Source: Channallabes apus
Taxonomy: Eukaryota; Chordata; Actinopteri; Siluriformes; Clariidae
Length of the DNA: 64,000 nucleotides
Assembly (NCBI GenBank): GCA_030522415.1
Contig: CM060118.1
Span: 31,608,151 to 31,672,150 of the forward strand
Reading direction: 5' to 3'
In this document: in pieces, positions 33,791 to 46,700 of the stretch
Position numbering within the stretch: the first letter of the stretch is position 1
How the letters are laid out: every line of letters begins with the position of its first letter
Translations under genes and position numbers: made by a program
The notes under the pieces: generated by a model
What the model saw: the letters and a program-made list of their open reading frames with translations, nothing else
The model's database searches: none
What the model was told of the DNA's origin: nothing

Positions 33791-34407
33791 TGTTCAAATC
33801 CAAATGATCCATTCCTCAGCCACCTCTTAGCCAGTGACTTGTAAAAGCATGGCCATGTTCATTATACAACAGTATAATATACCATTAACCCATAAACCCC
33901 ACTGTAATACTGTAACAGCAATTGCTGTATCTCATGCCGTTTGATAAGAGCAGAGGTTGCAGGCCAGGAACACAATCCAAACCCTAAAGTCATGCTTATG
34001 ACTCTTTACCTGCTCATGCATGTCTTAAATCACGCAGGTAAACACTGCGATAACCATGTGCATCAACAATAATCCACAGGAACCTTTTGGATATGACTCA
34101 TATTCCTTTGCTAATTAACCCTGATAGGAAATGTCTCCTGACACACCAGAGAAGAAATGTGGGATAGATCTGTCACAGGCATCAAATTACAGGATTTTAC
34201 TGTAAATACTGTAAACAAATGATTGCATTATTATAATAAAATATTACTTTTTTACAATAATATTTGAAAATATCAACAGGCTAAAAAGATAAAATTGCTA
34301 AATTGCGAGCAAGCACTATAGTCAATAATGTATGTACTGTACTGTACTATTCACAGACAATACATACAGTAGACAGTGCACCTTATGTAAGCAATGTGCA
34401 GATTATA

Positions 34408-34865
34408 CACTGCCTGGCCAAAACAAGATGGCACACTCTAAGATTTAATTCAGTCCTATTTACAGCAGCTTTGATTACAGCGCAATGCTAAATGCTCAAA
34501 GAACCACTCTTGTCACAATTTGGGTTCTGGAATATGTCCATGCCATTAGTGAAGAAAAACTCCATTGATGTGATAACCTGGTCATTCAGTACATCCAGGC
34601 CTTTAGCTGATTTCATTTCATTACCATGTAATGTTGTAAAGTAATGTAAAGTCTAGACCTGACCAACTGAAGCAACCCCAGATCATAACACTGCCTCCCA
34701 AGGCATGTACAGTGGCCACTATGCATTATGGGTGCATCGCTTCATGTGCTACACTTCCTACCCTGATGCACCTATCACTCTGGAATAGAGTCAATAAACC
34801 ACATTGAGTGACTTGAGATACAGTACAGCCCAAACATTTGGCCCTTTTTTTGGTCAGGCAGTGTG
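34408..34865 (-). mobile_element. short Tc1-like element with intact ends
   Basis: TA-CACTGCCTGGCCAAAAC on the left and GGTCAGGCAGTGTG-TA on the right bound 458 bp of internally deleted Tc1 sequence. It is the same family as 28170-28745. Confidence 0.75.
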
Positions 34866-36140
34866 TATTGTAGCACAAACAACAATAATAATGAGCATCC
34901 TATATAGAAACACAGTAAAAATAGTGAGGTAATGCCTATCTGAAGAAAAATGTTGATGTTTCTACAGTATACTGTAACAGACAGCAGAGAGTCCTGGTCA
35001 GATGGTGATGTGTTTTGAAGTTTTGCCTATACAAGCCTGCCAGAGAGGAAAAGCTGAAAAACCTTTCTGTCCAGGGTGTGAAGAATCAGTAATTATTTTC
35101 CATGGTTCTTGTAGAGTACAAGCATTTGAGGGTGGGCGGAGGAGTGCCAATATATTCTTTCAGCTGCTCTGTTTGCTGCAGTCTGTTCCTGCACAGGATG
35201 GATTCCAGGATATAACTGGATCAGCAGCTCCTATGACAGACCATACCTCAATCGGTTGCCTCATAAAGAACATCCTTTGCTTTGTATTGCGTGCATGGAA
35301 TTGATGTTGGTCTTTCATTTCAGGTTTCGGGAAATTGTAGTCACTAGAATTTTGAAGGTCCACAGATGACCGAGGACTCCTGAAGAGTCTAAGAGAGAGC
35401 AGTTCTAAAGTCCACCGCCATCATCGTCATCATCTTGGGGGGTACTTAGCTCCAAGTTTTTCTGACTGCACCAGAGTACCAGCTGCACAAACTACTGCTG
35501 AAGTACAGATTAGTCGCCATCTTGGACAAGTCTGATGTCCATAGATTAAAACTTTAGGAGTTCAACAGCTGGGTTACTGGAGGCGAAACCATTAAAAAAG
35601 GCAAAAGAGCACTGGGCAGAGGACACATCCTTGGGGAGCACCAGTGCTGTTTCCTGCATAACAGGAAGCTGGTGATCCACTGAGAGACCGCAGGGAATAA
35701 AGTGATGGTGCTTATGCTGAGCTGAACCCCACAAACCAATTCTTCTTAAGTTCCTTGGTTGTCAAGGCATTGCAGGATGTAGTGCAGACCCATGTTAAGT
35801 GCACCATCGACTGACCTGAGGGAGCCCAGAAGTTTCCAGTGATGCGCTTCAAGTGGGACAACACTAGCCATTCAAAGGACCACATGAATGTTTACTGTAC
35901 ATGAATATATAATTAAAAAAATGATCCAAATGGCAATGAGTATCTCTTACATTAAGTTGTTCTGAAATACTTCACTATGGGGAAAAAAGGGAACAAACTT
36001 TGACACATAACATGCAAATAAAAAAATAAGTTTCGCTGAAGTAATTTGAAGAATTTGACATAGCAACATACTTGAGATTATCACTTTAACAGAAATACAG
36101 CAGGCAATGAAATAATTACTCAAGGACTTAACAATTTTTA
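34866..36140. other. intergenic sequence between prkn and the TRP-like gene
   Basis: 35000-35890 has the look of an old non-LTR element (35545-35740, for example) but I could not align motifs. No gene was recognised. Confidence 0.35.
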
Positions 36141-36147
36141 AAAAACT

Positions 36148-36161
36148 TTTATTTATTTATT
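36148..36161 (-). promoter_or_regulatory. candidate poly(A) signals of prkn
   Basis: Three overlapping AATAAA hexamers on the minus strand lie about 100 bp after the prkn stop. They are in an A/T-rich run and could be low-complexity chance, but nothing better is seen before the next gene. Confidence 0.4.
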
Positions 36162-36262
36162 ATTATTTCTATTATGATTTTCTATGATTGTTGCAGTCAG
36201 TGGCAAATATTTCCTTATAGACACGCTTGCCTGAGAATGTGCAAGCTTTATGATTGTGTGGC

Positions 36263-36372
36263 TCATGCAAACCAGTGGTTTCCCATACACTCTCTATTCC
36301 ACTCCACACGGCACAGCCAGCACCATTCGAACTTGCAATTTGCACAAGGACAAACCATGTGCATGCAGCCAC
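36263..36372 (-). CDS. prkn: prkn exon 12 (RING2 active site and C-terminus)
   Basis: Encodes [24 protein letters not shown] and [11 protein letters not shown], then TGA. The catalytic cysteine (human C431) lies in GGCMHM, and the later RING2 ligands C, C, C, C, C and H all align. The protein ends WFA where human parkin ends WFDV. The acceptor is TTCGCAG|GT. A Tc1 element occupies much of the intron before this exon. Confidence 0.93.
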
Positions 36373-39300
36373 CTGCGAATACAACCACAGGACAGCTACA
36401 TCATCAACAAAGACAAATACATAAGGTGTTAATATTTAACATACATATTAAAAAAAAACTAAACAAAGGCATTATCGGCTGGTATATTTGCTTAGTTTTA
36501 CAAAGCTACTGCTGTTATTGTACAAAAAGGTATTTAACATACTGTACAGTCCCGATCAAAAGTTTAAGACCACTTGAAATATGGCAAAAATCATATTTTG
36601 CATGGTTGGATCTTAACAAGGTTCCAAGTAGAGCTTCAACATGCAACAAGAAAAAATGGGAGTGAGACAAAACAAATTTGAGCATTCAATTGAATGAAAA
36701 CAACGAATAAACTGAAACAGACTGTTTTACAGCTGATCAAAAGTTTAGGACCACACCTCCAAAAAAACCCGTAAATTCCCCCAAAACAGAAATCAAACTT
36801 CCAAACATGAACTCAGTACTGAGTAGCTCCACCGTTATTGTTGATCACTTAAAAAATTCGTTGCGGCATGCTTGATGCAAGCGTTTCCATGAGGTGAGTG
36901 GGAACATTTCTCCAAGTGGTGAAGACGGCCGCACGAAGGGCATCTACTGTCTGGAACTGTTGTCCATTTTTGTAAACTTCCCTTGCCATCCATCCCCAAA
37001 GGTTCTCAATTGGATTTACGTAGATCAGGGGAACACGCAGGATGGGCCAAAAGAGTGATGTTATTCTCCTGGAAGAAGTCTCTTGTCCTGCGGGCATTGT
37101 GTACTATAGAGTTGTGCTGTTGAAAAACCCAGTCGTTACCACACAGACGAGGGCCATCAGTCATGAGGAATGCTTTCTGCAACATCTGGACATAGCCAGC
37201 GGCCGTTTGACGCCCCTGTACTTCCTGAAGCTCCACTGTTCCACTGAAGGAAAACGCACCCCAGACCATTATGGTGCCCCCTCCACTGTGGCACGTAGAA
37301 AACATCTCAGGTGGCATCTGCTTGTCATGCCAGTAACGTTGGAAACCATCAGAACCATCAAGGTAAAATTTTTTCTTATCAGAGAATAAAACTTTCTTCC
37401 ACCTTTGAATGTCCCATGTTTGGTGTCTCTTGCAAAGTGCAAACAAGCAGTTCTGTGGCGTTCAAGGAGACGAGGTCTTTGAAGACGTTTTTTGTTTTTG
37501 AAGCCCTTCAGTCTCAGATGCCATCTGATGATTATGGGGCTGCAGTCAGCACCAGTAACGGACTTAATCTGGGTCGAGGATCGTCCAGTGTCTTAACGGA
37601 CAGCCAATTGTATCCTCCGGCTCAGTGCTGGTGAATTTTTTTGGGGTCTTCCACTTGTCTTTTTTGTTCCATAACCCTCATGATCATTTAAGAAATCTGT
37701 CTTACTTCGTCCCACCTCAGCAGCGATGGTGTGCTGACCACGTTCAGAAAGAAGGAGTTTTTTTTGCCTTTGCCATCAGAATGTGTGACTACCTGACAGA
37801 AAATGACAATGAATCTACTGTACATCTTTGCACAGATTTGGCCTATTAAAGGCATGTGGTCCTAAAATTTTGATCAGCTGTAAAACTGATCGTTAATCGT
37901 TATTTTCAATGAATTGCATGCTCAAAATTTTTTTTATCTCATTCCTATTTTTTCTTGTTGCATGTTGAAGCTCTACTTGGAACCTTGTTAAGATCCAACC
38001 ATGCAAAATATGATTTTTTGCCATTTTTCAAGTGGTCTTTTGATCGGGACTGTACTGTAACTGTTTTTTGTCAGCTTTAGGCTTAGCCACATCTACACTT
38101 ACCATTAATTTCTTCATTTTGTAGCCACTGTTGGTGGCAAAATACAAAAATTGGGTCCTTGGCCAAAATGCCTACAGTATGCAGCTTATACAGAAATTTA
38201 AGACCCTATTGAAAATGCATGATATTTGAATTTATTTATATATAAAGCATGAAAATTTTTATTGAATGTTGTGATGTTTGGTCTCGTATAACTACCACTA
38301 ACTAATACTTTCCAACTCATTTTATTTATTTCTACATTGTAAAGCAATACTGAAGGCATCCAAAATATGTAATAACTTAATTTGAATATAGTTAGATATT
38401 GAGATGCATCTGCTACTGAATGCTGTGTAAAGCCTTCATAATGGCTCTAATCTGAAGTGCCTGTTAATTGGTGATTTTTGAGGCTGGTAACTCTAAATGA
38501 ACTTCTTGCAAGAACAATTCCAGAAAGGCTATATATATATATATATACTGATCAGCCATAACATTAACACATTAATAGTGATTACTGTTGACAGGATCAT
38601 GGCTACTCAAGGTTCACCCATGCCCACAGGAACAAAAAGCTAACCTGTGCAGTTTAATCCCAAATAAAAACCAATGTAGCACAAACTACTGAAAACGTGG
38701 CCATGAGAGAAAGACACCAGAATAGCCGGGCTGCCACACGGGAACCAGAAGGCAAAGAGCCCAAGGCCACTGACCTGACTTCCAAACTTCCCTAGGACAC
38801 CCAAGGGATCTACTGTATAACAACATCTTGGTGACAGACACCACAGCAGACCCCCCAGAGGCCTGGTGGCATAAGGGGAACCCAAAACCTAGGAGATTTT
38901 AATGTTAACGATTTTAAGATTTTAAGGTTATGGCTGATCGGTGTATATTAAATGACACATACTGTACTACTGTATTACATCACATATTTAAAGTGGAATG
39001 AACAAAGATGTACCATTCTTCTCTACAGGGACTCTGCATTTGGGACAGGGCCGAGTCGTCTCTTTTATAGTGTGCTGAGAAGCTTGTTCCCATCGGGCCC
39101 GCAGGGCGGCATCTTCATCCACCACACAATCCTGTCGCATCACAACCAAAAGCAGAGCAAAAGAGAAACAGATCAACATAATATACCATTTCTGTAAATT
39201 ATTGGAACAGTTTTTTCATGTGTTTCATGTCCAAACACATTTTGAGAAATGACAATGAAAACTTGTGCATTCCCAACTTGTGGCCTCTAAAACTCCAAGC

Positions 39301-41438
39301 TTGGACACAAAGAAATTTATTTGGTCGGTTTTAATTAAAAAAGACTAATGAAAATATTTACCTAGCTGAAATCGCTCAAAATAAATTTGATTTGATTTTT
39401 AGCATCACAAAATTCTCGTTGAAACAGATTATTTAACTGTAAAATACAACATATTTGCTTCTAATGCAGTGATCCTGTATACAGTACAGTATGTTATATT
39501 GAGTCAATTATGCATTTCGTCCTCTATGCAATGGCTTTACCCCCCGAATTTATCAAAGAATATGTTGTTATTTTGTTGACTTATATTAAGGATGAATTAA
39601 ACTATTTGTGAAATATAATTTGACAAAATTGTATTAACCTTTCATACCAGTTCTTGCTAATAGTATTCTTCAGATACTCTGTGTGCTAACAAATGTCCTA
39701 TCAGCGAGTGACGACCCTGAGTCAAGAGCTTTTACACTCTCAGGGTGTTCAGTGTAAGTTTTTCAGTATCATTAAACCATCTCATACCTGCATGGCACCT
39801 ACTGCAGGGGTTGACTGCTGTCTACACTCGCCCTCATGGTACTCCTCCTTACACTCCCGGCAGAACACAAACTGAACACAACAACAAAGCTGTTTAGAAC
39901 CAAACAACGTTAATATCAAATTTGATATTATATCACAAGCAAATATTAGTCCATACATAATGCTGATTATTTGTGGGTTAGCCTGGAGCCTATTCCGGGA
40001 ACTTTGGCACACAAGGCAGGTTACACCCGGATGGGGTGGCAATTTATTGAAAGACTGGAGGCAGTGTTATTTATGATCTGGGCTTGCTTTAGTTGCTCGA
40101 GTCTAAAAGCAGCATTAAAATCAAGTTTAACGGACAAATTCTAGAACTCAAATTGTGAAAGAGTGGTTCTGGGAGCATGAGGAATCATTTTCAGACATGA
40201 ACTGGCCACCACATATTGCATGCTGGAATCAAAGCTTATGGCAGTGATGATGACTTTACGTAGGGTTTAGACCACAGATAGTGGTGAACTGTTAACCATG
40301 CAACAGTGACGACACACACTAGGTGGCGCCCTTTTGTTACATTCCACTTCCACTGTCACTTTTTAATATGATGGTCTACTACACAGGGATTAGACTGTTC
40401 CTCTTATTTTTAGCTCGGCAGCACCTTTGAGGCGCAGCACTGATTTGGCACTTCTTCAAAGGCGGGGAGTGTGAAGAGGGGGAGTCAGCGTTTGCTCTCC
40501 TCTCTCACTCATTTTGCCTTTTCTTTCTTGCGAAGATGACAGATAGCAGCTCCCATCTCTGAGCCTCCTGACAGACATCGCTTTGTTTTCCTACTCCATG
40601 TGCAGTGACAAGGAAGGGGGAAAAAAGGAGATATCTGACAGACGTTTTCATCCCACAATGTCCCGCTCCACCATTCTTTTCCCATCGCCCTGCTCCAGAC
40701 AGACTATCCAGAATCGAGCTCCTCATAAGCATCACTCATCATCATCATCATCATAGTCATCGTCATCATCATCGTCGTCGTCCGCAGCAGTCATTTCATC
40801 AGCCGCCTGTGGCTTCCTAGTGCTGAGATGATGCTTTGTCAGTGTGGGAAGAAAAGCACTTTGTAGTTTCAGCTCCTACATGGAGCATTTTTAATGTCTT
40901 TTTGTCGTTTGTGTGGCAATGTGATGAAACAAATGAGTGCATCCAACTAACACCTACGTGCGCGCGCACACACACACACACACATACATTATGAACTGTC
41001 TGACTTCTGAATGTGTGTGCATGCGTGTTTTAGAGAAAACATAAGATCAGACAGGAACAAGCTAATGTGTATTAACTAAGTAGGCAGGGGTACGCTGATA
41101 CTCATCTTCTCTGATCTGTAAGTCCTTTGTACCCTGTTTGAGGTAATTCTCTTACACATACATACACAATTCTGAGTTTTAAAAACATATACTTCCAAAG
41201 TAATAACAGTGCTTTATGGCACCCAGCTGACTGACAGAACCCGAAAACATTGAAAAGCACAGGGGAAGAAGAAAAACACAGATAGACGCTGACAGAACAG
41301 CTCTCTAAAACAAGATATGCCAAACCCTTGAACTTTTACTGTTTAAATCCGGAACTCAATTCTTTGAGATTATGTGTCATGAATTTACAAAAAATAAGAA
41401 AAAATACAAATTAAATAGGGAAAAAAAAAAAAAAAAAT

Positions 41439-41493
<55 letters not shown>

Positions 41494-43707
41494 CCGCCCA
41501 CGCCACACTGCCCCCCACCCGAGCTGTGACCGTCCCCGGTCACCATGACTCTCAGTCTTGGAGGCGTGAAGGCGGTCAGCGCCAGGGTCCTTTTGTGGAG
41601 AAGCACATTATCCCGGAGGCGGTCCGGCCTCCGCAGAATTCGCTGTCTCGCCGGCGTGCAGCTGGAAAGGCGCAAGACGGTCTCGGTGGAGCAACACTCG
41701 CACCCGCACCGCCAACCGCACCCGGTAGATGAACTCGGCGAGCTGAGCTAGTACCGTACAGGGGCCCACCCAGTGAGACGTGGGCTTGGGTGAACGCCCT
41801 CTCTTCCTTCCGGAACACACCCACACCTGCTCACCAGCAGCAAAGCCTCGCCCCTGGCTGTGAGTGTCCACGCCCACACGCTCCACAGGTGCCCCCACCC
41901 GAAAGTCCTGCAGCGGTGCCCGCAAGCGCTGGGTGGGGCCCTTCTTTGCCGTGTAGGGGACAAAACGTTCACTGACCAGCGGCGGCGCAGGTGAAACGAC
42001 TGCGGGCGATGCTCTCGGCGAGGGAGTAACTCGGCACACGCGCTCTTTACCTCGCTCGCAGTACCGACGACGCGCTTTGCTGCCCGGATGTTCACCTGGC
42101 ACGACCACCGGCACTCGTCCGACGGCTGCTGGGGTACGCTGTCCCTCAGTCCTAGGAACGTTGCCTGAAACCCCAGAGACTTCTCCGCTGTCTAGCCGTG
42201 ACGAGTAGCCCTGTCCCCGGCTAGATTCACCTACCAAGGGCCCCCGAGCTGCGGGCGATCGCTCGGCTCTTTCGCCGTGATGCACCACAGTTGTGGGTTC
42301 AGCGCGCTGTGCTGCGCGTAGCGCCTCGGTGAGGGAAGCTGGTGCTGCTAACCTGGTGTGCTCATGGAGCCGCGGCGGTCGGAGTCCTCGAAGAAAAGCG
42401 CGATACGCTAGCTCTTCCTGCTTATTGGGCTCACACTCTGGATAGCCCCGGCGCGCCAGGCCTCTTAAGTCCATGGCGAACACGCCCAGTGGCTCAGATG
42501 CGCGCCGCTCGCGGACCGCCAGCTCCTCGCACGCTGCTTCTTGACGGTCACCGGCGCCGAACCGGAGGTGAAGCGACTCGCGAAGCTTTGCCCAGTCCTT
42601 CGGATCATCGGCCCGGAGGTCTTCCAGTGCCCGGAGCGCGTCGCCCTTCAGCGAGAGTGCAACCCTAACGGCCGTTTCCGCTGGAGACCAGAATGCGAAG
42701 TCGGCGGCTAGCTCCACTTGGGCGAAGAACGCGTAGGGCTCGACGGCGCCGTTGTAGGAGGGAAGGCGCAGCTGCAGCGCACATCGCCGGCACGGAGCTG
42801 TAGCTTGCTCCGACACTTGCGCAGCATCACCGTTGGGCTCTGTTCCGAGATCCAGTGCCGGGATCCTCATCTCGCCGCTCCATTTTCGTCGTGCCGCTTT
42901 GCTGGCACTGGTTCCATCCGGGAGATGCTTCTTCCGGAGTCGTGCTGCAACTCGGCGGCCCTCCTGAATCTTTCGCAGGTCCTCCGCCGTTCGCTCAAAC
43001 TCAAAAATCTCCATCCCACTTCTGACACCAATGTAGCGTTTTTCGACGCTAGCAGGGATCTTGGAGGACGAGTGAACTTACTTGCTCCCCAATGCAAATG
43101 GCTGGGGAGTAGTTTATTACCACAGCACAAGCACACATACACAGGTCAAGCACACACACATACACGCACCCAACTTGGCCGAAGCCACTAACCCAAACAC
43201 CCTTCTCTCTCATGGTAGAGACAGAGAAAACCCCCGCAAAGCATGACGGTCGTCAGCCGCCGGCCCGCCCACGCCACAATATATATATATAAACTGAAAC
43301 TAGCTTATACAATTCTTTAAAAAAATCTCCCATGGAAGCTATGAGCTATTAGGATCTATGATTCCCTTTATGGTTAACGAGGGGTTGCGGATAGAGGAGG
43401 TGAGGGTTGTTATGTTTCAATAAAATAGCAAATGTACATCTACAATATTAAACATCGACTATTCAAGCCAGTTCTTGACAATACATTCATTAATTAAACA
43501 TGAACTGTAGAATAGAGCGATAATACCCTGCACCGCTTGGAACTGAGGTGGATAAGTTCAGCAAGGTAGCCAATCAGAGCATCAAAGCAAACAACCACCT
43601 TGTAACACATTTTTAGCTGTAGCCTAGCCCAACAAAAAGGAAGTGCCATCTTGTGACATTATTTGGTATTACCATGTAGCCATATTACTAAACCTCTGAC
43701 TGTGTGA

Positions 43708-43743
<36 letters not shown>

Positions 43744-46700
43744 ATGCATTTACTGTAAAGGTTCCCTGGTTAAAGTAGACAGAGGAAAAAAAAAACTTGG
43801 GCGAAAAAGGTGGGGGGAAGCTTTGTACCAGAAGGATGAAGAAAACTAGTCAGATCTAAGATCAAGATGAAAGAAGTCATAAACAAAAATCTGTTTAGAT
43901 TGTGCATTTATTGAATTATTGAATTGTTTAGCTGTAAATTTATTGAAATAATTAAAAAAGTTTAAAAATTATTTTCTATTTCATCTTATGATTATTTTCT
44001 TCTCTTTTATGTAAAGCACTCAGCACTGTTTAAAGCACTTACAGTACGGTAGCACAAACAGGACAATCAAAGCACAGAGCACAAAAAAGAAAAATTACAA
44101 AGTCTACATGCAAAGTCTACACTAGCTGAACCGAGACTCAGTCAAAGCCTATTCGTCAATCTAACGGAAAATCTGTGATAAAAGTTGTTAACTGCCGTTC
44201 ACTGGCGGTCCACAACAATCTAACAGCGCTTCAGCGATTTTTGTCAAAGACGATAAGCAAAACATATCAGAATCGCTAAACTGACAGAATACAAGAAGAA
44301 CAAATCCCAGCATTTTTACTTAATCTTTATCTCCCACATCTGTTGCATAATTTTGACAAGTTTGTTGTACTGAGAAAGAAAACACATTCATTCAAAACTG
44401 TCTAAATTAAGCCAGGCTATGAATGTTTATGCATAATGTATCTTTGCACCTGAATACCGTAAAGCCTTATTGAAAATGTAAATAAGCCAGAAAATCACTT
44501 TCTGCATTGGTGCAAAGTAGCATAAAACAACATGGTAAGGCATGCTTTCAGGTCAGCCGTCTAATACTTTAATCATTACAAAATAACAGTTGCAGTTTTA
44601 CATTTTAATTTATATAGATATATACTGTACTGTACTGTATTTGAAAGGTTTATTGATTTAATTTGACTTCTGCCATGAGACATGCATTTCTGTAAGGTTT
44701 TTTTTTTTTTTTAACGAGCCATTTTCTCAGTACATGGACTCATGCTGACATGTATTTCCATGGTAACACCTACACCAAAGATTTGACAGACAGATGTTGA
44801 ATAATACTGAAATATTAAAATACGATGACGACACAAGTGTGTACTGTGACTCAGACAAGAACAAGTGTTATGGCGAAACTCTGAACGCTCACACCCTCAT
44901 ACGCATATGAGGGTGGCACAAATTAAAATAAAATAATTTTACCATTTTACCATATAAAATAATTGACCAACCCAAACAACAATGTGTTCAAATCCTTATT
45001 TCACACCTTCACGGTTTACCTGACCACCCCATAGCATCTTAAGAAGAATCATAAACCGCCTTACAGTAGTTTGTGCACCATCAGGGCTGGAGAGTGTGTG
45101 TGTGTGTGTGCTCCTGAAGGCCAACTCTAATAACAGCTTTATCTATTGCAGCCAGATCCAGTGCAGGTGCCACACCATCATAAGCACCTAGCACCCAGAC
45201 CAAGCAGAGGCCAACACCAACAAAATGAACAAAATGGTGCTTTCTCACTCCTACTGCAGTCTTAACAATGATTCACAATGATCTTGAGCAGAGTGGAAGG
45301 GATTAGTAGTGTTACAGTCGCTCTACCAGTCTTTGGTGGTGAAGCAGAAGCTCAGTCCGTGCTATCTCACTCTCCTTACCCATGATCAAAAGGCTGCAGT
45401 TAGAGGTTGTAAGAATAAGGCCAGCAGTACAGGTGGCAGAAATGAGGCACATCTGTAGTGCTGCTAGACTTACTCTGTGTGATAAGGTTAAGAGCTTGAA
45501 AGCTTTAGTGTAGAGCTGCTCCTCCTCGTCTGAAGTCACTAATTAATGTATGGCCTTGGGCACCTTATAAGGATGATACACCAGAGGGACATACAGTAAA
45601 GCTTGGGGCAGACCCAGGACCTGCTGGAGAGGTGATACCTCACGGCACCCCATAGGAGGAGCTTGGAACAGGCGTTGACTGGACTGACCATCTCACCATG
45701 ACAGCAGAAGAAACATAAATGAAAGAATGAATGAAAGTTGTCTATATCCAGGGCGGTATGATTAGATACTCATATGTGCACCATATTTCCCTTCCATCTT
45801 TTTTTTTTTTTTTTTTTTTTTAATAAATGGTTAACATATGGTTAAGTGGTTAAGTTTTATAGCTATCTGTACAAATCTTCTTCTATACCGCTTTATCCTG
45901 TATTTAGGATCGCGGGGACCTGGAGCTTATCCCAGGAGACTCTGGGCACGAGGGTACACCCTGGACAGCGTGCCAATCCATCGCAGAGCGCGCACACACT
46001 CATTCACACACTATGGTCAATTTGGGAACGCCAATTAGCCTAATCTGCATGTCTTTGGACTGTGGGAGGAAACCGGAGTACCCGGAGGAAACCCACCAAG
46101 CACGGGGAGAACATGCAAACTCCATGCACACAGAGACGGGAATCGAGCCTGGCCGGGGAATCGAACCCAGACCCTGGAGGTGCAAGGCGACAGTGCTAAC
46201 CACTACACCACCGTATCTGTACAAATGTCCAGGTTTAATGTTATTATTTAGTGTACAACTTATCTACAGCTATGAACAACGTCCTTTACCAAATGAATCT
46301 GGCTATTTGATGAAAAAATTATGTATAAATGCAGTTCTTTTTTTTTTCTAGTGTAGTTCAAAAAAGACAAGCGGATATAAATCTCAACCTAGTTGTTTTT
46401 AATTGAAGGAACACCGTTGCATGATAAAGCTGTTGCCTTTCTTGCACTTGAAATCAAAGTGGTTGAAATCAAATATGGCTTTTTGGGTTTGCTTCATAAG
46501 TATTTGATGGCATTTCGCTTTAAGCTGAGTCTGTATCACTGGTATCTGTTTTGTCCGTCTCCATCGTTCTTATGAGTTTAGTGCATTTGTTCTCCCCGCC
46601 CTCAATCAATCAGTGCAGTGGTATCCTGGGTGCAGTTTATACCATTTTTATTATTCTTTCATCCAATTGTTTTTTACTCAATAACAAATATGATTTAAAA

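Larger units (their letters stand above)
41494..43278 (-). mobile_element. gypsy LTR element, internally deleted
   Basis: The 5' LTR is 43032-43278 (TGTGGCG...CGCTACA). A primer binding site (43013-43030), one 468-codon ORF and a polypurine tract (41508-41520) follow. Only the first 14 bp of the 3' LTR remain (41494-41507) before a (TA)n run. It lies in prkn intron 9, same strand. Protease, RT and RNase H are absent. Confidence 0.9.

Noticed and set aside
34320..34360. TACTGTACTGTACTATTC as a promoter or operator
   Set aside because: The word is common across the window and is better explained by its general excess.
41385..41675. A frame containing IYIYIY
   Set aside because: It is a translation of the (TA)n run at the gypsy 3' end.
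41494..43278. Endogenous retrovirus with env
   Set aside because: No env, RT or protease is present. Gag and integrase pieces are of Ty3/gypsy type.
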